Below, piece after piece: positions 11,097 through 22,370 of a stretch of 64,000 bases of DNA. Each line of letters begins with the position of its first letter. Position 1 is the stretch's first letter. A program made the position numbers and the translations under genes. The stretch comes from Anastrepha obliqua (Eukaryota; Arthropoda; Insecta; Diptera; Tephritidae): the NCBI RefSeq assembly GCF_027943255.1, contig NC_072893.1:41686001-41750000 (forward strand), read 5' to 3'. The notes under the pieces were generated by a model. That model was not told the DNA's origin, did not search any database, and saw nothing but the letters and a program-made list of their open reading frames with translations.

Positions 11097-11295
11097 ATCT
11101 TCATCAGACACGAAGTTAGATGAAAAGAAATCAGCAAATAAATTCGCTGCATCACTGACAGAGCAGGCAGTTATGTCCCTATGAAAAACGCAATTAGAAA
11201 TAGAAGAGGCCTTTTTAAGCGATTTAATATATCGCCAAAAATTCTTCGGATTACTTTTTATATTCTATATTTCGTAAGCTCTTCCTAAGTGCACG
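11097..11295 (-). pseudogene. Minus-strand LINE, endonuclease-RT linker
   Basis: The minus strand reads NPKNFWRYIKSLKKASS, CVFHRDITACSVSDAANLFA and DFFSSNFVSDED, typical of the linker between endonuclease and RT in Jockey/CR1-like LINEs. Upstream residues RALRKSLRNIEYKK are in a shifted frame. No endonuclease domain follows beyond about 11295, so the old LINE was itself 5'-truncated or has decayed. Confidence 0.75.
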
Positions 11296-12364
11296 TAAAA
11301 AAATTCATTTCGCCGAAAAAAATTCAGTAACTATTTTTATTTATTTTCATGTATAGGCATTTAATTATTTTTTCCATTATTTTGGCATTCAAATTCGTTG
11401 TCAATCAACGTAGCTTCAAAAAATTTGTGCAAACTTCACTTCAGCTCAGTTCATTCGCATCGTCACACCGACTCACACCGACTAAATGTCACTTGTGCGC
11501 GCACCTGCTTGACATTAATGCATTAATTTTTATATTCATTTATGCATTTTTATCTTACATAAAAATAATTATAATAAAAATTGCATTTAATATGCCACCC
11601 ACTGAAAAGTTTACAGCATTTAAGCCGCGAAAATATTGCGCCCGAGGCAATTTATTGCGCTCCGGCTGCCAAAGCCAAGTCAACAAGTTGCAGACACCAA
11701 ACAGGACTGCAGCAAACAAACAGAAGCGAGTAAGTACACACACACACACCCATATACAACTAACCAAACAAATAAGCCAGTCGACTAGCTAGCAGACAGG
11801 CAAACAGACAAACAGCCAAGCAAATCAGCTGACAAGCGGCGGCGACTTGCTGACTGTTGCATGCGGCTGCCAACAACATATTTGCCACAACTAAAATGCA
11901 GCAAAATTATTGTGAGTTTATTTCTCTATTTTTCCACTCATTTTGCTGATTTGGAGAATTTTGGATGGAGTGGAAACGGATTTGAAAAGCTGCATTGCAG
12001 TTGTGGTCATGTTCGGGCTCAGGCCATCGCATGTGTCTGTATGTGTGCTGTGTTTCGCCCAAATTACATGGTCAAAAAAAGGCAAATGTGTGCGTAGCTG
12101 TTATTAAACTAATTGGCCGAAAAATATTTGGAAGATTTATGATAACCTCTTGACTTGAACATGTTGCCAGCAGTGGTCTATGGCTTTTGGGTGAGACGCT
12201 TCGTTGGTGGACGAACGAGATGAGAAGTGGGTGCCTTAAAGAAGTTTCAAAAGTACCTTAAAAATATTTATGGGTGCATAGCGACATAAAGCAATTTCCA
12301 AGCTTATTATAGACTGCGATTGAAAAACACAGCCTCATTAATTCTGCGCAAAATTGACGTAAAG
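11296..12364. other. Spacer, no gene recognised
   Basis: CA-rich and AT-rich spacer with a short (CA)n run near 11737-11748. The 147-residue frame at 11349-11792 is hydrophobic then basic and low-complexity, and matches no family I know. Confidence 0.5.
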
Positions 12365-12600
12365 CAAAACCAGCAGTTCCGAGGGAGTTCAGAAGGACCT
12401 TGCCGAGCCGTTTGATACCAAGCAAGGTCTCAGGAAGAAGAAGACCTTCCATCGAGCGATTTCTGTGTGCTCGACTCGATGCTGGAAATGATTGTTCGAG
12501 CTGCAGGGCATGCAGGTTATTCCGGCAGCGAACAGACGAACTTCTTGGCGAAAATAGGCACAATATCAAAATTCCATGCAACAGAACGCCTCTGCGAGCT
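12365..12600 (+). pseudogene. RTE-like LINE RT fragment
   Basis: In two frames the plus strand reads KDLAEPFDTKQGLR, then DSMLEMIVRAAGHAGYSGSE and FLAKIGTIS. This is the RT stretch that precedes the catalytic box in the RTE-like elements of this window (compare LMLDSIVRAAELNRSGTIFD near 37000). It is frameshifted and truncated on both sides. Confidence 0.6.
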
Positions 12601-12769
12601 TACTAAAACCCACATAAAGGAAATTTTCAACGACTGGCAGAAAACGGAATTAACATGACTTAAAGATAGAAAGTCCACAACAGAGGCGTTCAAAGCAATT
12701 TAGCCCCTCTTACAGAGGAGTGTCAAATAAGCTTTTAAATCTAGTCAGGAGACCTTTGCCGACTGTTTG

Positions 12770-12920
12770 TTTGATTACACGTTGCACTTCGTCTTGTTCG
12801 TGTGAATCACCAGACCCATTCGTTTCGCTTCTTTGCCCAGCTTAGAAAAGAGAAAACTAAGGCTGAAAAACTTGTTATGGCCGATGATGTCAATTTCATC
12901 TGTATGCGGTGCCTAAAAGA
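12770..12920 (-). pseudogene. RTE-like LINE RT fragment with decayed catalytic box
   Basis: The minus strand shows a decayed box (DEIDIIGHNKFF) followed by FSKLGKEAKRMGLVIHTNKT. The usual form in this family is YADDIDIIG...AKRMGLVVN..KTKY. It probably belongs with the nearby plus-strand piece as a rearranged element. Confidence 0.55.
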
Positions 12921-13009
12921 TTGAGGGGATTGTAATCTTGTAGAGAATGAGCGTACCCTATGGTCAGAAAGCACTGAGATTTTTAAATAAAATAAAACAG
13001 AGTTAAGTT

Positions 13010-13200
13010 TCGGGCAAATTTATTTTATCTCCTTCAAATTATGACCCGTCTAAAGCAACACGCATGTGCCAACGTTTAACCCAGTCCTCCATGCACCCCT
13101 GGTAGACGGAGGAAGGGATGGCCTTCAGCTCTTCGTCGCATTCTCTTTGATCTCCTCTATCGACTGAAATCTCCTTCATCTAAGTGGTAACTTCAACTTG
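13010..13200 (-). pseudogene. C-terminal remnant of a mariner-like transposase
   Basis: Minus-strand frames read SIEEIKENATK, then ELKAIPSSVYQGCMEDWVKR, WHMRVALDGS, a stop, and FEGDKINLPE. The pattern (..LKAIP...Y..C..DW.KRW..CV...G.YFEGDK) is the conserved C-terminus of one group of insect mariner-like transposases. One frameshift and one stop are visible. No catalytic core or termini are present. Confidence 0.6.
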
Positions 13201-13475
13201 TTCGAGGTATTAGCGCACTTTCTTTCCATGAATTTTCTTGCAAATATAGAGAATCTTACAGTCTTTTTCAACAACTCGTTTTTTTCATGCTCAACTTCAA
13301 TAAGCACTTTAGTTTAGATGTCACTATGACTCTAAAGTACTTAGCACTGGAGGAGAGAGGAAGATACTGATCGTTTAGAGAAGAAAGATTGAGTTTAACT
13401 ATTTTCCTCTTGAAGATAAAAAGAGAGTATCTAAACTCGAAAGTAAGGTTCTTTAAGATAATGTACCGGCGGTCT

Positions 13476-13790
13476 TCTTCTTTTTCTTAATTGGCGCGTT
13501 AACCGGTTACTCGATTTTGGCCGAGTTTAACAAAGCGCACCAGTCGTTTATTTCTCGTGCTAACCGGCGCCAGTTGAACATACCAAGTGGAGCCAAGTCC
13601 TTCTCCACCTAATCTTTCCAACGCAGAAGAGGCCTTCCATTCCTCTGCTAAAACCAGCATCGAATACTTTCAGAGCCGGAGCGTTTGTATCCATTCGGAC
13701 GACATGACCCAACCAGCGTAGCCGCTGCTGCATCTTTATTCGCTGCGCTATGTTTATGTCGTCATACAGCTCACACAGCTCATCGTTTCA
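13476..13790 (-). pseudogene. RTE-like LINE 3' segment
   Basis: The minus strand is homologous to 17655-17840 and 55706-56025. All three carry the region that reads RLRWLGHV.RMD in the best copy and the motif for AACCGGCGCCAGTTGA on the plus strand. It represents the very C-terminus and 3' end of an RTE-like LINE. It is degenerate and ends abruptly against the 225-bp repeat that starts at 13791. Confidence 0.65.
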
Positions 13791-14020
13791 GGAGGATGGT
13801 TCCATATGTAGAAGTCCACGCAAGTGGGGAAAGTTACTGATCGCCATTCACTTGGGAGTGGCCAGGAGGATTCTTCTGCATATGGTTCAAGCAGTTCACA
13901 ACTTCCGGGATTAGCCCAAGTATACTCTGGGTAGCTTCCAAGCATCCGTTTGGGAGTGAGCTAATATGAGAAGGCAAAGCATTCCAGGATAGCTGGTTGT
14001 GCGCTGGGTTTTGAGCCCGT
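13791..14020 (-). repeat. About 225-bp repeat, copy 1 (inverted relative to 18403-18620)
   Basis: The reverse complement aligns along its length with 18403-18620. Shared cores are AACCAGCTATCCTGG, GCTACCCAGAG, ACTTGGGCTAATCCC and ACATATGGAACCATCC. Both copies begin where an RTE-like LINE fragment ends. A 63-residue frame is open in both copies, but most differences change the amino acid, so it is unlikely to be a gene. Confidence 0.65.
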
Positions 14021-14512
14021 CACTTAAAAATCCCCCCAATTAAAAGAAAGGTCCCGGTGGTCTAGAGCTCGAAAATTAGGGTATTTTGGACAATTTTGTG
14101 TACAATAAAAAAATGAAAGACGATATTTAAAGTTTTTAAGATTTTTATTTAACTTCTTTTACATACAAAAATGAAAAAAAAATTTTTAATTTTAATAATT
14201 TAAAAAATGGCGCTGAAAAATTGTTTCTGGAAACAAACCAAAAAAATTATTAATCAGTATGACTGTAGCTATGTCCCGCTACTAGAATAAAAAAACAAAA
14301 ATTTGACAAAATGGCGCGGTTTTGAATTTGACACTCTAACTCAAAGCCCCAAACTTTGTACAAATTTCCCAAAAATTAAAAAGTCTCAAATAAATCAAAA
14401 TTCTCCACTTTGCGGTTTTATTCATTTATTTTTTTCTCCTGATTACTCCTTTGACAAGCGTAGGGCCTTTACAAGACTTCTCCAACGCTCGAGGTTAGAT
14501 GATAGATAGATC
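14021..14512. other. AT-rich spacer
   Basis: Very AT-rich, with A runs and short motifs such as AAAATGGCGC at 14204 and 14309. This may be decayed non-coding element sequence. No gene is recognised. Confidence 0.45.
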
Positions 14513-14734
14513 TTAGTATTGTCCCAGCTTGTGTTTATGGGGGGGGGGGGGGGCACGTAGTGCAGTATGGATCCTTACGAGGTGTTCTTTGGCCGACCGC
14601 GGCTTCTGCACCCCTGAGGATTCCAGTCTAGTACCATTCTTGAAATGCTGTGGGGGCGGTTTTCTAAGAGCCTGGCCTATCCAACTCCATTTCCTAAGTG
14701 GGCTCCTCGTTTGTTTGTCAATTATATAGGCCAC
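14513..14734 (-). pseudogene. LINE C-terminal fragment with a G15 run
   Basis: The minus strand reads RKWSWIGQALRKPPPQHFKN and GTRLESSGVQKPRSAKEHLV. The plus-strand LINE near 51270-51400 gives RKWIWLSHVKK...NGTGLEAVREQRSRSTKKHL, so they are the same family (pattern RKW.WIGH.LRK...). A run of 15 G bases at 14539-14553 lies in what would be coding sequence. Confidence 0.6.
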
Positions 14735-15139
14735 CTAATATTAGTAATAATAAAGCGTAAGCTGCAAGTGACTCAAAATTGGAGGTTTGAGTTTTAACAA
14801 TTTTTTTCTTCGAGCGCTGTGCATTTTCTTTCATATAAAATGTGATTTATATTGAATAAAATTGTCAATAGCGTATGCAAAAAAAAAATTGTCAAAATTA
14901 AAGCGAATTTTGAACGACTTCAAACTTACACTTTATGACACTAAAATGGAATGCGCTATTAAACTACGTACCAAGAAGTTTGCTTAAGATTCCGATTGTG
15001 AATTTTCTACGAAATTTCGAGTTTTGAGTTTTATGTTTTTTTGGAATTTTATATTTTTTGTAGCAGAATGCACTATACTTTTAGAAAAGCATAGAAAAAA
15101 AGTTAAATACAAAAAAAAGTTAATCTTTGGTGGCTCGTC
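14735..15139. other. AT-rich spacer, possibly part of a Tc1-like miniature
   Basis: AT-rich and non-coding. The stretch around 14917-14950 (CTTCAAACTTACACTTTATG) resembles 17602-17640, suggesting shared repeat sequence. It leads into the Tc1-like terminus at 15145-15171. Confidence 0.4.
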
Positions 15140-15144
15140 GCACT

Positions 15145-15172
15145 CCTATTATTGTGAACACAGCTGTATATG
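15145..15172 (-). repeat. Tc1-like terminal repeat
   Basis: The minus strand reads ACAGCTGT, a few variable bases, then AATAATAGGAGTGC. The terminus of the Tc1-like element at 55312 reads ACAGCTGTCCGCAAAATAATAGG followed by AGTGC. TA follows outside the end at 15172-15173. The other end was not located, so this is an orphan terminus or the edge of a miniature reaching back into 14735-15144. Confidence 0.6.
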
Positions 15173-16132
15173 TTAAGAAAGTTCGCCGCCCCTTAATCGT
15201 TCAAAAACTTTCTAATTTAGTATTAATGCTTTTTGAGTGCAGCTTACTGAAATAAAAACCTATTAGCAAAGGGTCGAATTATGCATCGCACTTTCCCAAG
15301 CAAACTTAGGCGGTCCTTACTAATTGCTTTATAATTACTAAAATACTCTTCTAACAGTAATAACAATTTGTAAAAATATATTCCCACTTGCACAGTGTAC
15401 ACAGCTCGCCTACGTCTGCTAAGCCTCCAAGCTACCTCCTCTTCAGGGATCGACCAAACAGTCTGTCTTAGTATCTTACATTGGATTAAAATTTCCAACC
15501 AACGGCTAACGCCAGCTATTTTTGACAGCTAAAAACTTCATTCTCTCTAAAGCGTTGTACTGTTTTTGGGAAGTTGCCACGCTGCTTCTCGGTTTGCCTG
15601 CTCCAGCTGTGCTACTGAACTCCAAACTGTCTGCCCACGGCACAGCTTTTGCTTTTCTCATTTCTCCATTTGCTGAATTTCGTTAGCTTAAGTTTTGGTT
15701 ATGTCTGTCTATGAGCAGCAATAGCGGCGATGGCAGCATCAGCATCAGCTTCATCACCATCAGTATCGTCGTCATCATAGCTGTAGCAGCAGCGTCAGCA
15801 GCTGCATTCGTTGTACATCTAGCCGTGAGGCATAATTCATCAACATCAGCCGCCACTCACAGCTTCAATGCTTAGCTCACTATCATCACTACATGCGCAC
15901 ACATTACACGTATTGGTGTGTGTATGTATGTTTACATTTGAAAATAGTCAAACAGCAACAACAACATCAGCTATAGCAAACGACAACAACTCCTTTTTCA
16001 AGTTCACAAGTTGCCAACAGCCGTCAGCTAAAGCAGCATCAACGGCAAGAGCAACGGACGTACGTCAGTGTCGGAAGATGGGATTATGGATTTCAAAGTG
16101 CTGTCTGTTGCTTCTTATGCAGCTGGCACGTC

Positions 16133-16173
<41 letters not shown>

Positions 16174-16690
16174 CCACTCATCTGCTGCAAAGCAGAACAG
16201 AACAGTGAACATTGCGCACAGCTTGTACCTGATTTGCCTCGAGGGCAAAGCGAGCAACAAATGCGAGGCGGCAACTGTCCTCCCTCTTCGCCACCCGAGA
16301 CAGCAGCGTCGCTCGAGAACAGTCTGATTGCCAGTAAAACATTTACAACCTGCAGGCAAAAAGATAAAACAGCAGGATAGAGTAACAGCCGGACGGACAT
16401 ATCGACAAATGCAATATGGGGAAATATTCAATTTGATTAAATTTGATGGGCAAGAGTTATGGTTGGTTACTGAAGTTTTTATTGCAATTGGGTAGCATTG
16501 AGTTGAGCGATGGATTTTGAGTAGTTTTTAGTATTTGTGTGCGAGCTAATTTATGTTAGCTCGATTAGCCAAGTAGATATTCAAAGTAGGTTCTTACGAG
16601 GCGGCTTATATCTGTGTCTTAATGCAACTGAAAAGCTTCAACCACGCCCAAGCTTATACAAAAGATGTTTGAATGGCATTGTGAGAGAAA
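15173..16690. other. Spacer with a (CT)n microsatellite
   Basis: CA-rich, CAG/CAT-rich spacer typical of fly intergenic or intronic sequence. A (CT)17 tract at 16136-16169 gives rise to the Arg-Glu and Leu-Ser runs in overlapping open frames on both strands (15868-16380, 16065-16400, 16093-16431). I treat those as artefacts. Confidence 0.6.
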
Positions 16691-17600
16691 TATTTTAAGA
16701 TTCTCTGTGCTGAGGCGGCTATCTTTTGTCCGCAATCCGATCTCCGAAAATCGTTCAGACTCCCTAATTACTGTAGTATAATTCAAGCTGAAATCTATGC
16801 AGCAACAAAAGCAGCTGAATTAGCTCTCGAACTAACTTTTCTTAATACTCGGACAAACCCTTTCATTGATAGCGGATAACTCGGAATGTGTTCAACAATG
16901 CAGATGCAACATGGATGAGTTCTGCGGAAATGAGCAGGTAATGAGCTACGACGGACCACTGAAATGAGCTATTTACAGGATACCAAAAAACAAAGGAAGA
17001 GAAGGAAATGAGAGAGCAGATAAGTTTACTAGGGCAAGTATTCCCTTACGGAGATTGTGCACGTCAGGCATATACCCATCTCTCTGCTTTCTGAAAACTG
17101 GACTATATGAGGAACCAGCTTTGGATACGCTGTCGATATGGGAATACTCAACCTCGTACAAAACTGCCAAAATTATGCTAAGGACTTGTAATACGGAAAC
17201 TGCATATTTAATTTTATCAGTGGCTAAGAAAGACTGCAAAATATTGGTTGGAGTACTGACGGGATATAGTCTCACCACACACCACGCAGCAAAAATGGGA
17301 TTAGTCCAGAGCGATTGGTATAACACATGGAATATATCGAATGCTACGGGTACTTTGACATGGCCCTGATCTTTGTAGGACGCAACAAATGTGCCTAGGA
17401 TCAACATACTTGTCATCCTTGAAGGATATACCTGACAAAAGGCTGAACCCGTGTTAAAACTCGCGAAGACGCGCATTAAGAATTACATGAAATAATGTCT
17501 TCGACTCCAAATCCCTGGCACTGACAACACAATGTTCCGTACAGGCCTAAGTGAGATCTTTTTACAGATCATCCCGCACTATCTAATCTAACCTAACGAT
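16690..17600 (+). pseudogene. RNase H LINE, 3' portion
   Basis: Fragments appear in order across frames. RNase H pieces come first (AEIYAATKAAELALELTFLN near 16790, ADNSECVQQC near 16876, IPKNKGREGNERADKFTRA near 16981). The C-terminal segment follows (TCNTETAYLILSV near 17187, KILVGVLTGYSL near 17240). The 3' end finishes CTAATCTAACCTAACG near 17583-17598, a tail resembling that of other RNase H LINEs in the window. Several shifts and stops are present. RT is absent, so it is 5'-truncated. Confidence 0.65.
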
Positions 17601-17635
17601 ATTTTTCAGCAACTTCAAACTTGCACTTTATTGCA

Positions 17636-18402
17636 CTAAACTTTAATACAGTTGAAAACACCAAGTGAAGGCCTTTCCCTTCCTCTACTACCACCAGCTG
17701 GTACCACATCGAATACTTTCAGAGCCAGAGCGTTTGTATCCATTCGGATGACATGACCCAGCCAACGTAGCCGCTGGATCTTTATTCGCTCCTCTATTTT
17801 TATGTCGACGTAAAGCTCATACAGCTCATCGTTCCATCGTCTGCGATATTCACCGTCGCCAACGCGCAAAGGTCCAAAAATCTTGTGCAGAATCTTTCTC
17901 TCAAATACTCTAAGCGACGCTTCATCGGAAATTGTCAGCGTCCACGTTTCTGCACCATACGTTAGGACGGGCGTGATGAGAGCTTTGTAGAGTGATAGTT
18001 TTGTTCGGCAAGAGAACTACTCAATTTGCTTACGTTGAATTTCTAGCGATTAAGTTCTGCGGCTCATACGATCCTTTCCAACATCAGATTAAATAAGTCA
18101 CACGACAGCGAGTCACCCTGTCTGAACTTCGTTTGGTATCAAACGGCTCGGTGAGGTCCTTCCCAATTCTGACGGCGCGGCCGGTGTTGAGCAACGTCAT
18201 CTTTCATAACCGTATTAGTTTTGCGGGGATACCAAATTCAGACATCACGGCATATAAGGTACTCCTTTTCGTACTGTCGAATGCAGCTTTGAAGTCGACG
18301 AAAAGATGGTGTGTGTCACTTCTCCTTTCATGGGTCTCTTCCAAGATTTGGCATATTGCGAGTATTTGGTCGATGGTGGCATTTTTACGTGGCCCAAACC
18401 CA
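17636..18402 (-). pseudogene. RTE-like LINE, RT and C-terminal part
   Basis: From high to low coordinates the minus strand reads ATIDQILAICQILEETHERR, DTHHLFVDFKAAFDSTKRST and EFGIPAKLIRL, then LLNTGRAVRIGKDLTEPFDT near 18150. A deletion removes the catalytic box. The C-terminal region follows: VGDGEYRRRWNDELYELYVD and IQRLRWLGHVIRMDTNALAL, to about 17655. It carries stops and shifts. The family is the same as at 36930-37860. The 225-bp repeat at 18403 abuts its upstream edge. Confidence 0.75.
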
Positions 18403-18620
18403 GCTCATAACCAGCTATCCTGGGATGTTTCGCCTTCACACTTTAGCTCACTCCCGAACGGGTGTTCGGAAGCTACCCAGAGGATACTTGGGCTAATCCC
18501 GGGAATTGTAAGCTGCTTGAACCGTATGTAGAAGAATCGTACTGGCCACTCCCAAGAGAATGGCGAGCAGTAACTTTCCTCACTTGCGTGAACTTCCACA
18601 TATGGAACCATCCAGATAAT
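18403..18620 (+). repeat. About 225-bp repeat, copy 2
   Basis: Inverted partner of 13791-14020 (see that entry). It begins exactly where the RTE-like LINE fragment stops. No termini typical of a known class were recognised. Confidence 0.65.
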
Positions 18621-19035
18621 GAACAAAATACACTTTCAAAAAGTTAATGAAAATTCAAAAAAAAAAAAAAAAAGAAAAGTGGGCAAAAGTGGGCAAAACT
18701 GGTCAAAATGTAGAGGTGCTATCAATTGTTGCGCGCTGTGTCTGTATACCGAATGTCTCATTTTCGAACAACTAAAATGTTACTAATGACCCTTAAGTGC
18801 ATCGCTGAAATAACGACAGTGAAACATATGAACTTGAGTATACTTATCTTCAGCTGCTCTTCAGTCGCGGCGCCATGCAAGTCTCAGTGGTGAGTATATT
18901 TTCTATCGTAAAGACGAATGTTTCCCCGTTCTTTTACCCAAGTTTTCTTCTCAAGTTCTCCAGTTGAGCGGAGCATACAATAAACTGTATTACCACAGGA
19001 AAATAATGAAGTACAGCATCCATGCGACCGAAATA

Positions 19036-19749
19036 CGGGCTGCTCATATTCGACGGACCCGCCCGGCAACTCTGTATCTTTTGACAGAGACGTCAGATCG
19101 CTTAATGACATACCGCGTTAGAAGCGTCAGTCCAAGCAGATTTTTACCATGGAACGGTACGCGCCACGCGAGCGCTCCCAAATTGTTGAAATTTACATTC
19201 AACAAAAGACGTCAATTGCGAAAAGAAGAAAAATAAGAAGAAAAAAAGAAAATTGTAATGCCAATTATTCGTCGAAAGCGTATGAGACTGTTCTGGTTTC
19301 AACAAGACGGCGCTCCACCACACACAGCTCGCACCACAATCGATTTTTTAAGAAATTGTTTCCTCGTCGTTTGATGTCGAAAAATGGCGTTTTGACTAGC
19401 CACCGCGTTCGCCCGATTTAACACCACCTGACTTCTTCTTGTGGGGATATTTAAAATCAAAGGTTTATATTAATAAGCCAAAGACCATAGAAGAGCTCAA
19501 GAACAACATCCATAAGGAAATATCCGCTATTCCCGCCGAAATGTTAGCTAACTATGGAAAATGCTGCAAAACGGGCACGATACGCCGTACAGGCTCAAGG
19601 CGGCCATTTCAGAGATATCACATTCAAGAAGTGATGTCAACAAATCTACTTGAACCAAATAAAATGATTATTATCGTCAACATCTAAAAAAATGTATTTT
19701 TCTTTGATTTGAAAAAAACACATGGGTCCGTCGAATATGGGCAACCCAG
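19036..19749 (+). mobile_element. Deletion derivative of a DD41D-type mariner relative, family B copy 2
   Basis: The left end reads CGGGCTGCTCATATTCGACG and the right end ATGGGTCCGTCGAATATGGG followed by CAACCCAG. TA precedes the left end at 19034-19035. The transposase remnant begins MERYAPRERSQIVEIYIQ near 19152. It then jumps to the second-aspartate segment (FWFQQDGAPPHTARTTIDFL near 19288-19350), and the third-aspartate segment (PPDFFLWGYLKSKVY) follows near 19426. This copy keeps the second aspartate but has lost the first, the reverse of the copy at 942-1626. The second and third aspartate codons are 124 nt apart, about 41 codons with a small deletion. Confidence 0.85.
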
Positions 19750-21133
19750 ATATAGTTTTTAAAACTTTTTTTTTACCAAAAAGCACTTTTTCACTTTGTG
19801 TCCTTTATTACAACCTACTTGAATGCCACTTCGCTGCCTTTCTTATCTGCACATACAACCTCTCGTTTGAGAATTGCAATGAAATGTTTTCATTTCCTTC
19901 ACAAAAGCGGAGAGTAATCTAAGAAAGCTGTCAGCAACATTGTCAAAGCACTCTTGGCATCCAGCAACGTAGTAATTAAAATAGTTGACAGTGCTTGCTT
20001 GTTATTGTGCAAACAAGCTTGCAATAACCCACCAAAGTGCAGCAACGACTAATTAAAAGTCTAACCCAAATGTGTGGCATCTAAAAAGAAGAAGAAAAGC
20101 AATACGAGTTAACCAAAAAATTCAACAGGCGGAGCAAAAAACGGAAAGTAAGCAAATGCTACAACTCACAAATTAGTCAGCAGCAGTACCGCGATGCAAC
20201 GGCGACATTGAAAAAAATTTAATGAAGAAAAATGTGATTTGCTCAGCTGGCAAGGGCGAATCAAATTAAAAATCTTTAAGCTGCTAACAAATTTTTTATG
20301 AATAATAACAGAAGCAACCAGCCAACCTCAGCCAAAGCACCGAACAGCAATAATGTGTGAGCATAAACATAAACACTTTGTTTTCATTAAGTAAGTCGCA
20401 ACAATATTGCCACAAAGGGTTGCAAGTGTGAACCGCCACACACTAACTCACAACAGCACGCCAAGCACACCCGGGCATATGCGCATTCTTATGCGCAGCC
20501 AAGAGTCGGGATCGCCGGCTTGTTGGCTGCCTGCTGACAAATTATGATTTATGCGTCTTTGTCCCTCTGTCTGCTGATTCTTCTTTTTTTCATTGTTGTT
20601 GCTAATAAAAATGCGCATGCACACACACTTATACGTGCATGCATACTTGCATTCATAAATCTGCTTATTGGAGTCGCTGGGGAATGGCTACAAAAAAGAT
20701 AAATAAATATAAAAAAAATATAAAAAACAGGCAAACTTAGAAGAAAAGTATTCCAGTACACTCGAGAATTAGCTTGGCGCTATGGTTGCCTTTTATTTAT
20801 TTATTTTTGCCTCCTTTTTTATTCACAGGATTGGGTGTAACTGTAGCCGACTGCACTCAACCAACGGGGCGTGTATGCTAATGAGGTGATAGGGGTAATT
20901 AATATGGAATTTCAAGGCAGAGAGGAGTAAGAAGAATCGGGCAAAATGAAAAGGGCTTTCAGCAAAGAAATCCAGTAAAGCTTAAAATCTTTAAGAAACT
21001 GAAAAGAAGGGATAGTCTAATTTTAACTGTAGTTGATAGGTGTTGAAATAAAGGCTTGCACACTCTAAGAAAACTGCTAGGGATATGACCTAAAATAGCA
21101 TCATCGAGGAAGAACTGCTCTGTTGGATGTCTA
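19750..21133. other. Spacer, no gene recognised
   Basis: CA-rich, A-rich spacer. Short frames such as 20549-20761 on the minus strand are hydrophobic and unrecognised. I see no element ends. Confidence 0.5.
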
Positions 21134-22370
21134 TTAGGTTAGAGGATAAATTCGTAGCGTTTTTACCGAAGACTTTTATGTAAACAAAAACCAATAATTT
21201 TGTCAAAAAATGAATCAATTATATATTCGCCGTTTCTGTTTACAAGCTCTTCCCACCTCTCGACCAATTTATTGATGCCGTTTCGCCAAAAATCGCCTAG
21301 TCTGGTGTCAAAGAAGTTGCTGAGACAATTTTTAAGGACCTCTTTGTTATTGAAGGTAATGCCCTTCATATGGTTTGACAGAGAGCGAGGGAGCGGAAAA
21401 GATAGTAATCGGTCGGTGCATGGTCCGGAGCTCTTGGAGTGCGGATTTAACGACTGGTGCCACATGGGTCTTGGTGTTGTGTTAAGGAGTATGGTTTGAC
21501 TTTGTCGATCAGGCATTTTCAGTCGAATACCCTCACTCACGCGGTGTAGCTGGGCAATGTAGAGCTCCCTGGTGAGCGTGGCATTCTTTGCGAGCATTTT
21601 CCAGTGCGCCATGCCCTTCCAGTACCACCAAACTCATATCTTCTTTGAATGAAGACTCGGCTTGACTCTCGGCTTTGGCGTGCCTCCTGCAGCCACCCAC
21701 TTCTTTCTTTGCTTCATATTGATGTACGTGTATAGGCACCATTTCTCATCTCCCGTGGCGATTCGGTACAAAAAACGCTGTTTACGACCGTGTGTTGCTC
21801 GATGGCGGGCGAGATGCTGAGAAGCAAATTAAAATCGGCTTTCTTTGTATTTTTCGTTGAGCTCGGGAGGCATCCAGGCTCCTGTGCTTTTCATTTTTCA
21901 GTAAATCCCATTGAATGAAGGTCATTGAGAATCGTTTTATGATCGCAGTTCATATTTTACGTCAACGCACGACTGGTTTGGCGACCGTTGTCTGTTCCCC
22001 TTCAAATGTGATTTGAGATGTTTTTCATGGAATTCAGCAGGTCTTTCATTGCCGGACGTATCTTCGAAGTCAAAGTTGCTATTTTTGAACTTTTCAAACC
22101 ATTTCCGTGTTGTAAACTTGCCTATGATACGCTCTCCACCAAAGTCGCAAATGTGCCGGCCTACTTCGGCAGCTTTTTGACCTCGATGAAAAGCAAAGAA
22201 GGGCAGGTATCGAAAAAGTTGATTTTTGTTGGAGTACCCAGGAGCTCCATTTCTAAGCAAGAGCAGCAAGAATTCTATCGAATGAATACTTACATTTTGC
22301 CAAACAGCAAACAAATCATTGTAAAATAAAAGAAAATATAAAAACGCTATGCTCTTACTCCCCAACCCAA
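21134..22370 (-). mobile_element. Near full-length dead mariner
   Basis: Inverted repeats of about 31 bp lie at both ends: TTAGGTTAGAGGATAAATTC at 21134 and, on the minus strand, TTGGGTTGGGGAGTAAGAGC from 22370. TA duplications sit at 21132-21133 and 22371-22372. The length of 1237 bp is normal for mariner. On the minus strand the transposase remnant runs from the N-terminal helix-turn-helix (KAAEVGRHICDFGGERI, RKWFEKFKNSNFDFED) through GAWMPPELNE and the first aspartate (LYRIATGDEKWCLY). The C-terminus follows (LSNHMKGITFNNKEVLKNCL, FFDTRLGDFWRNGINKLVER). The second and third aspartate segments are destroyed and there are several frameshifts. Confidence 0.9.

Noticed and set aside
16065..16431. 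Arg-Glu-rich and Leu-Ser-rich open frames over 110 residues
   Set aside because: They come from a (CT)17 tract read on both strands and do not extend as sensible protein.
18462..18647. Small frame conserved between the two 225-bp repeats (GSYPE.TWANPG, LLEPY)
   Set aside because: By eye most differences between the two copies change the amino acid and few are silent, so there is no sign of selection on a protein. One copy would have to start on GTG.
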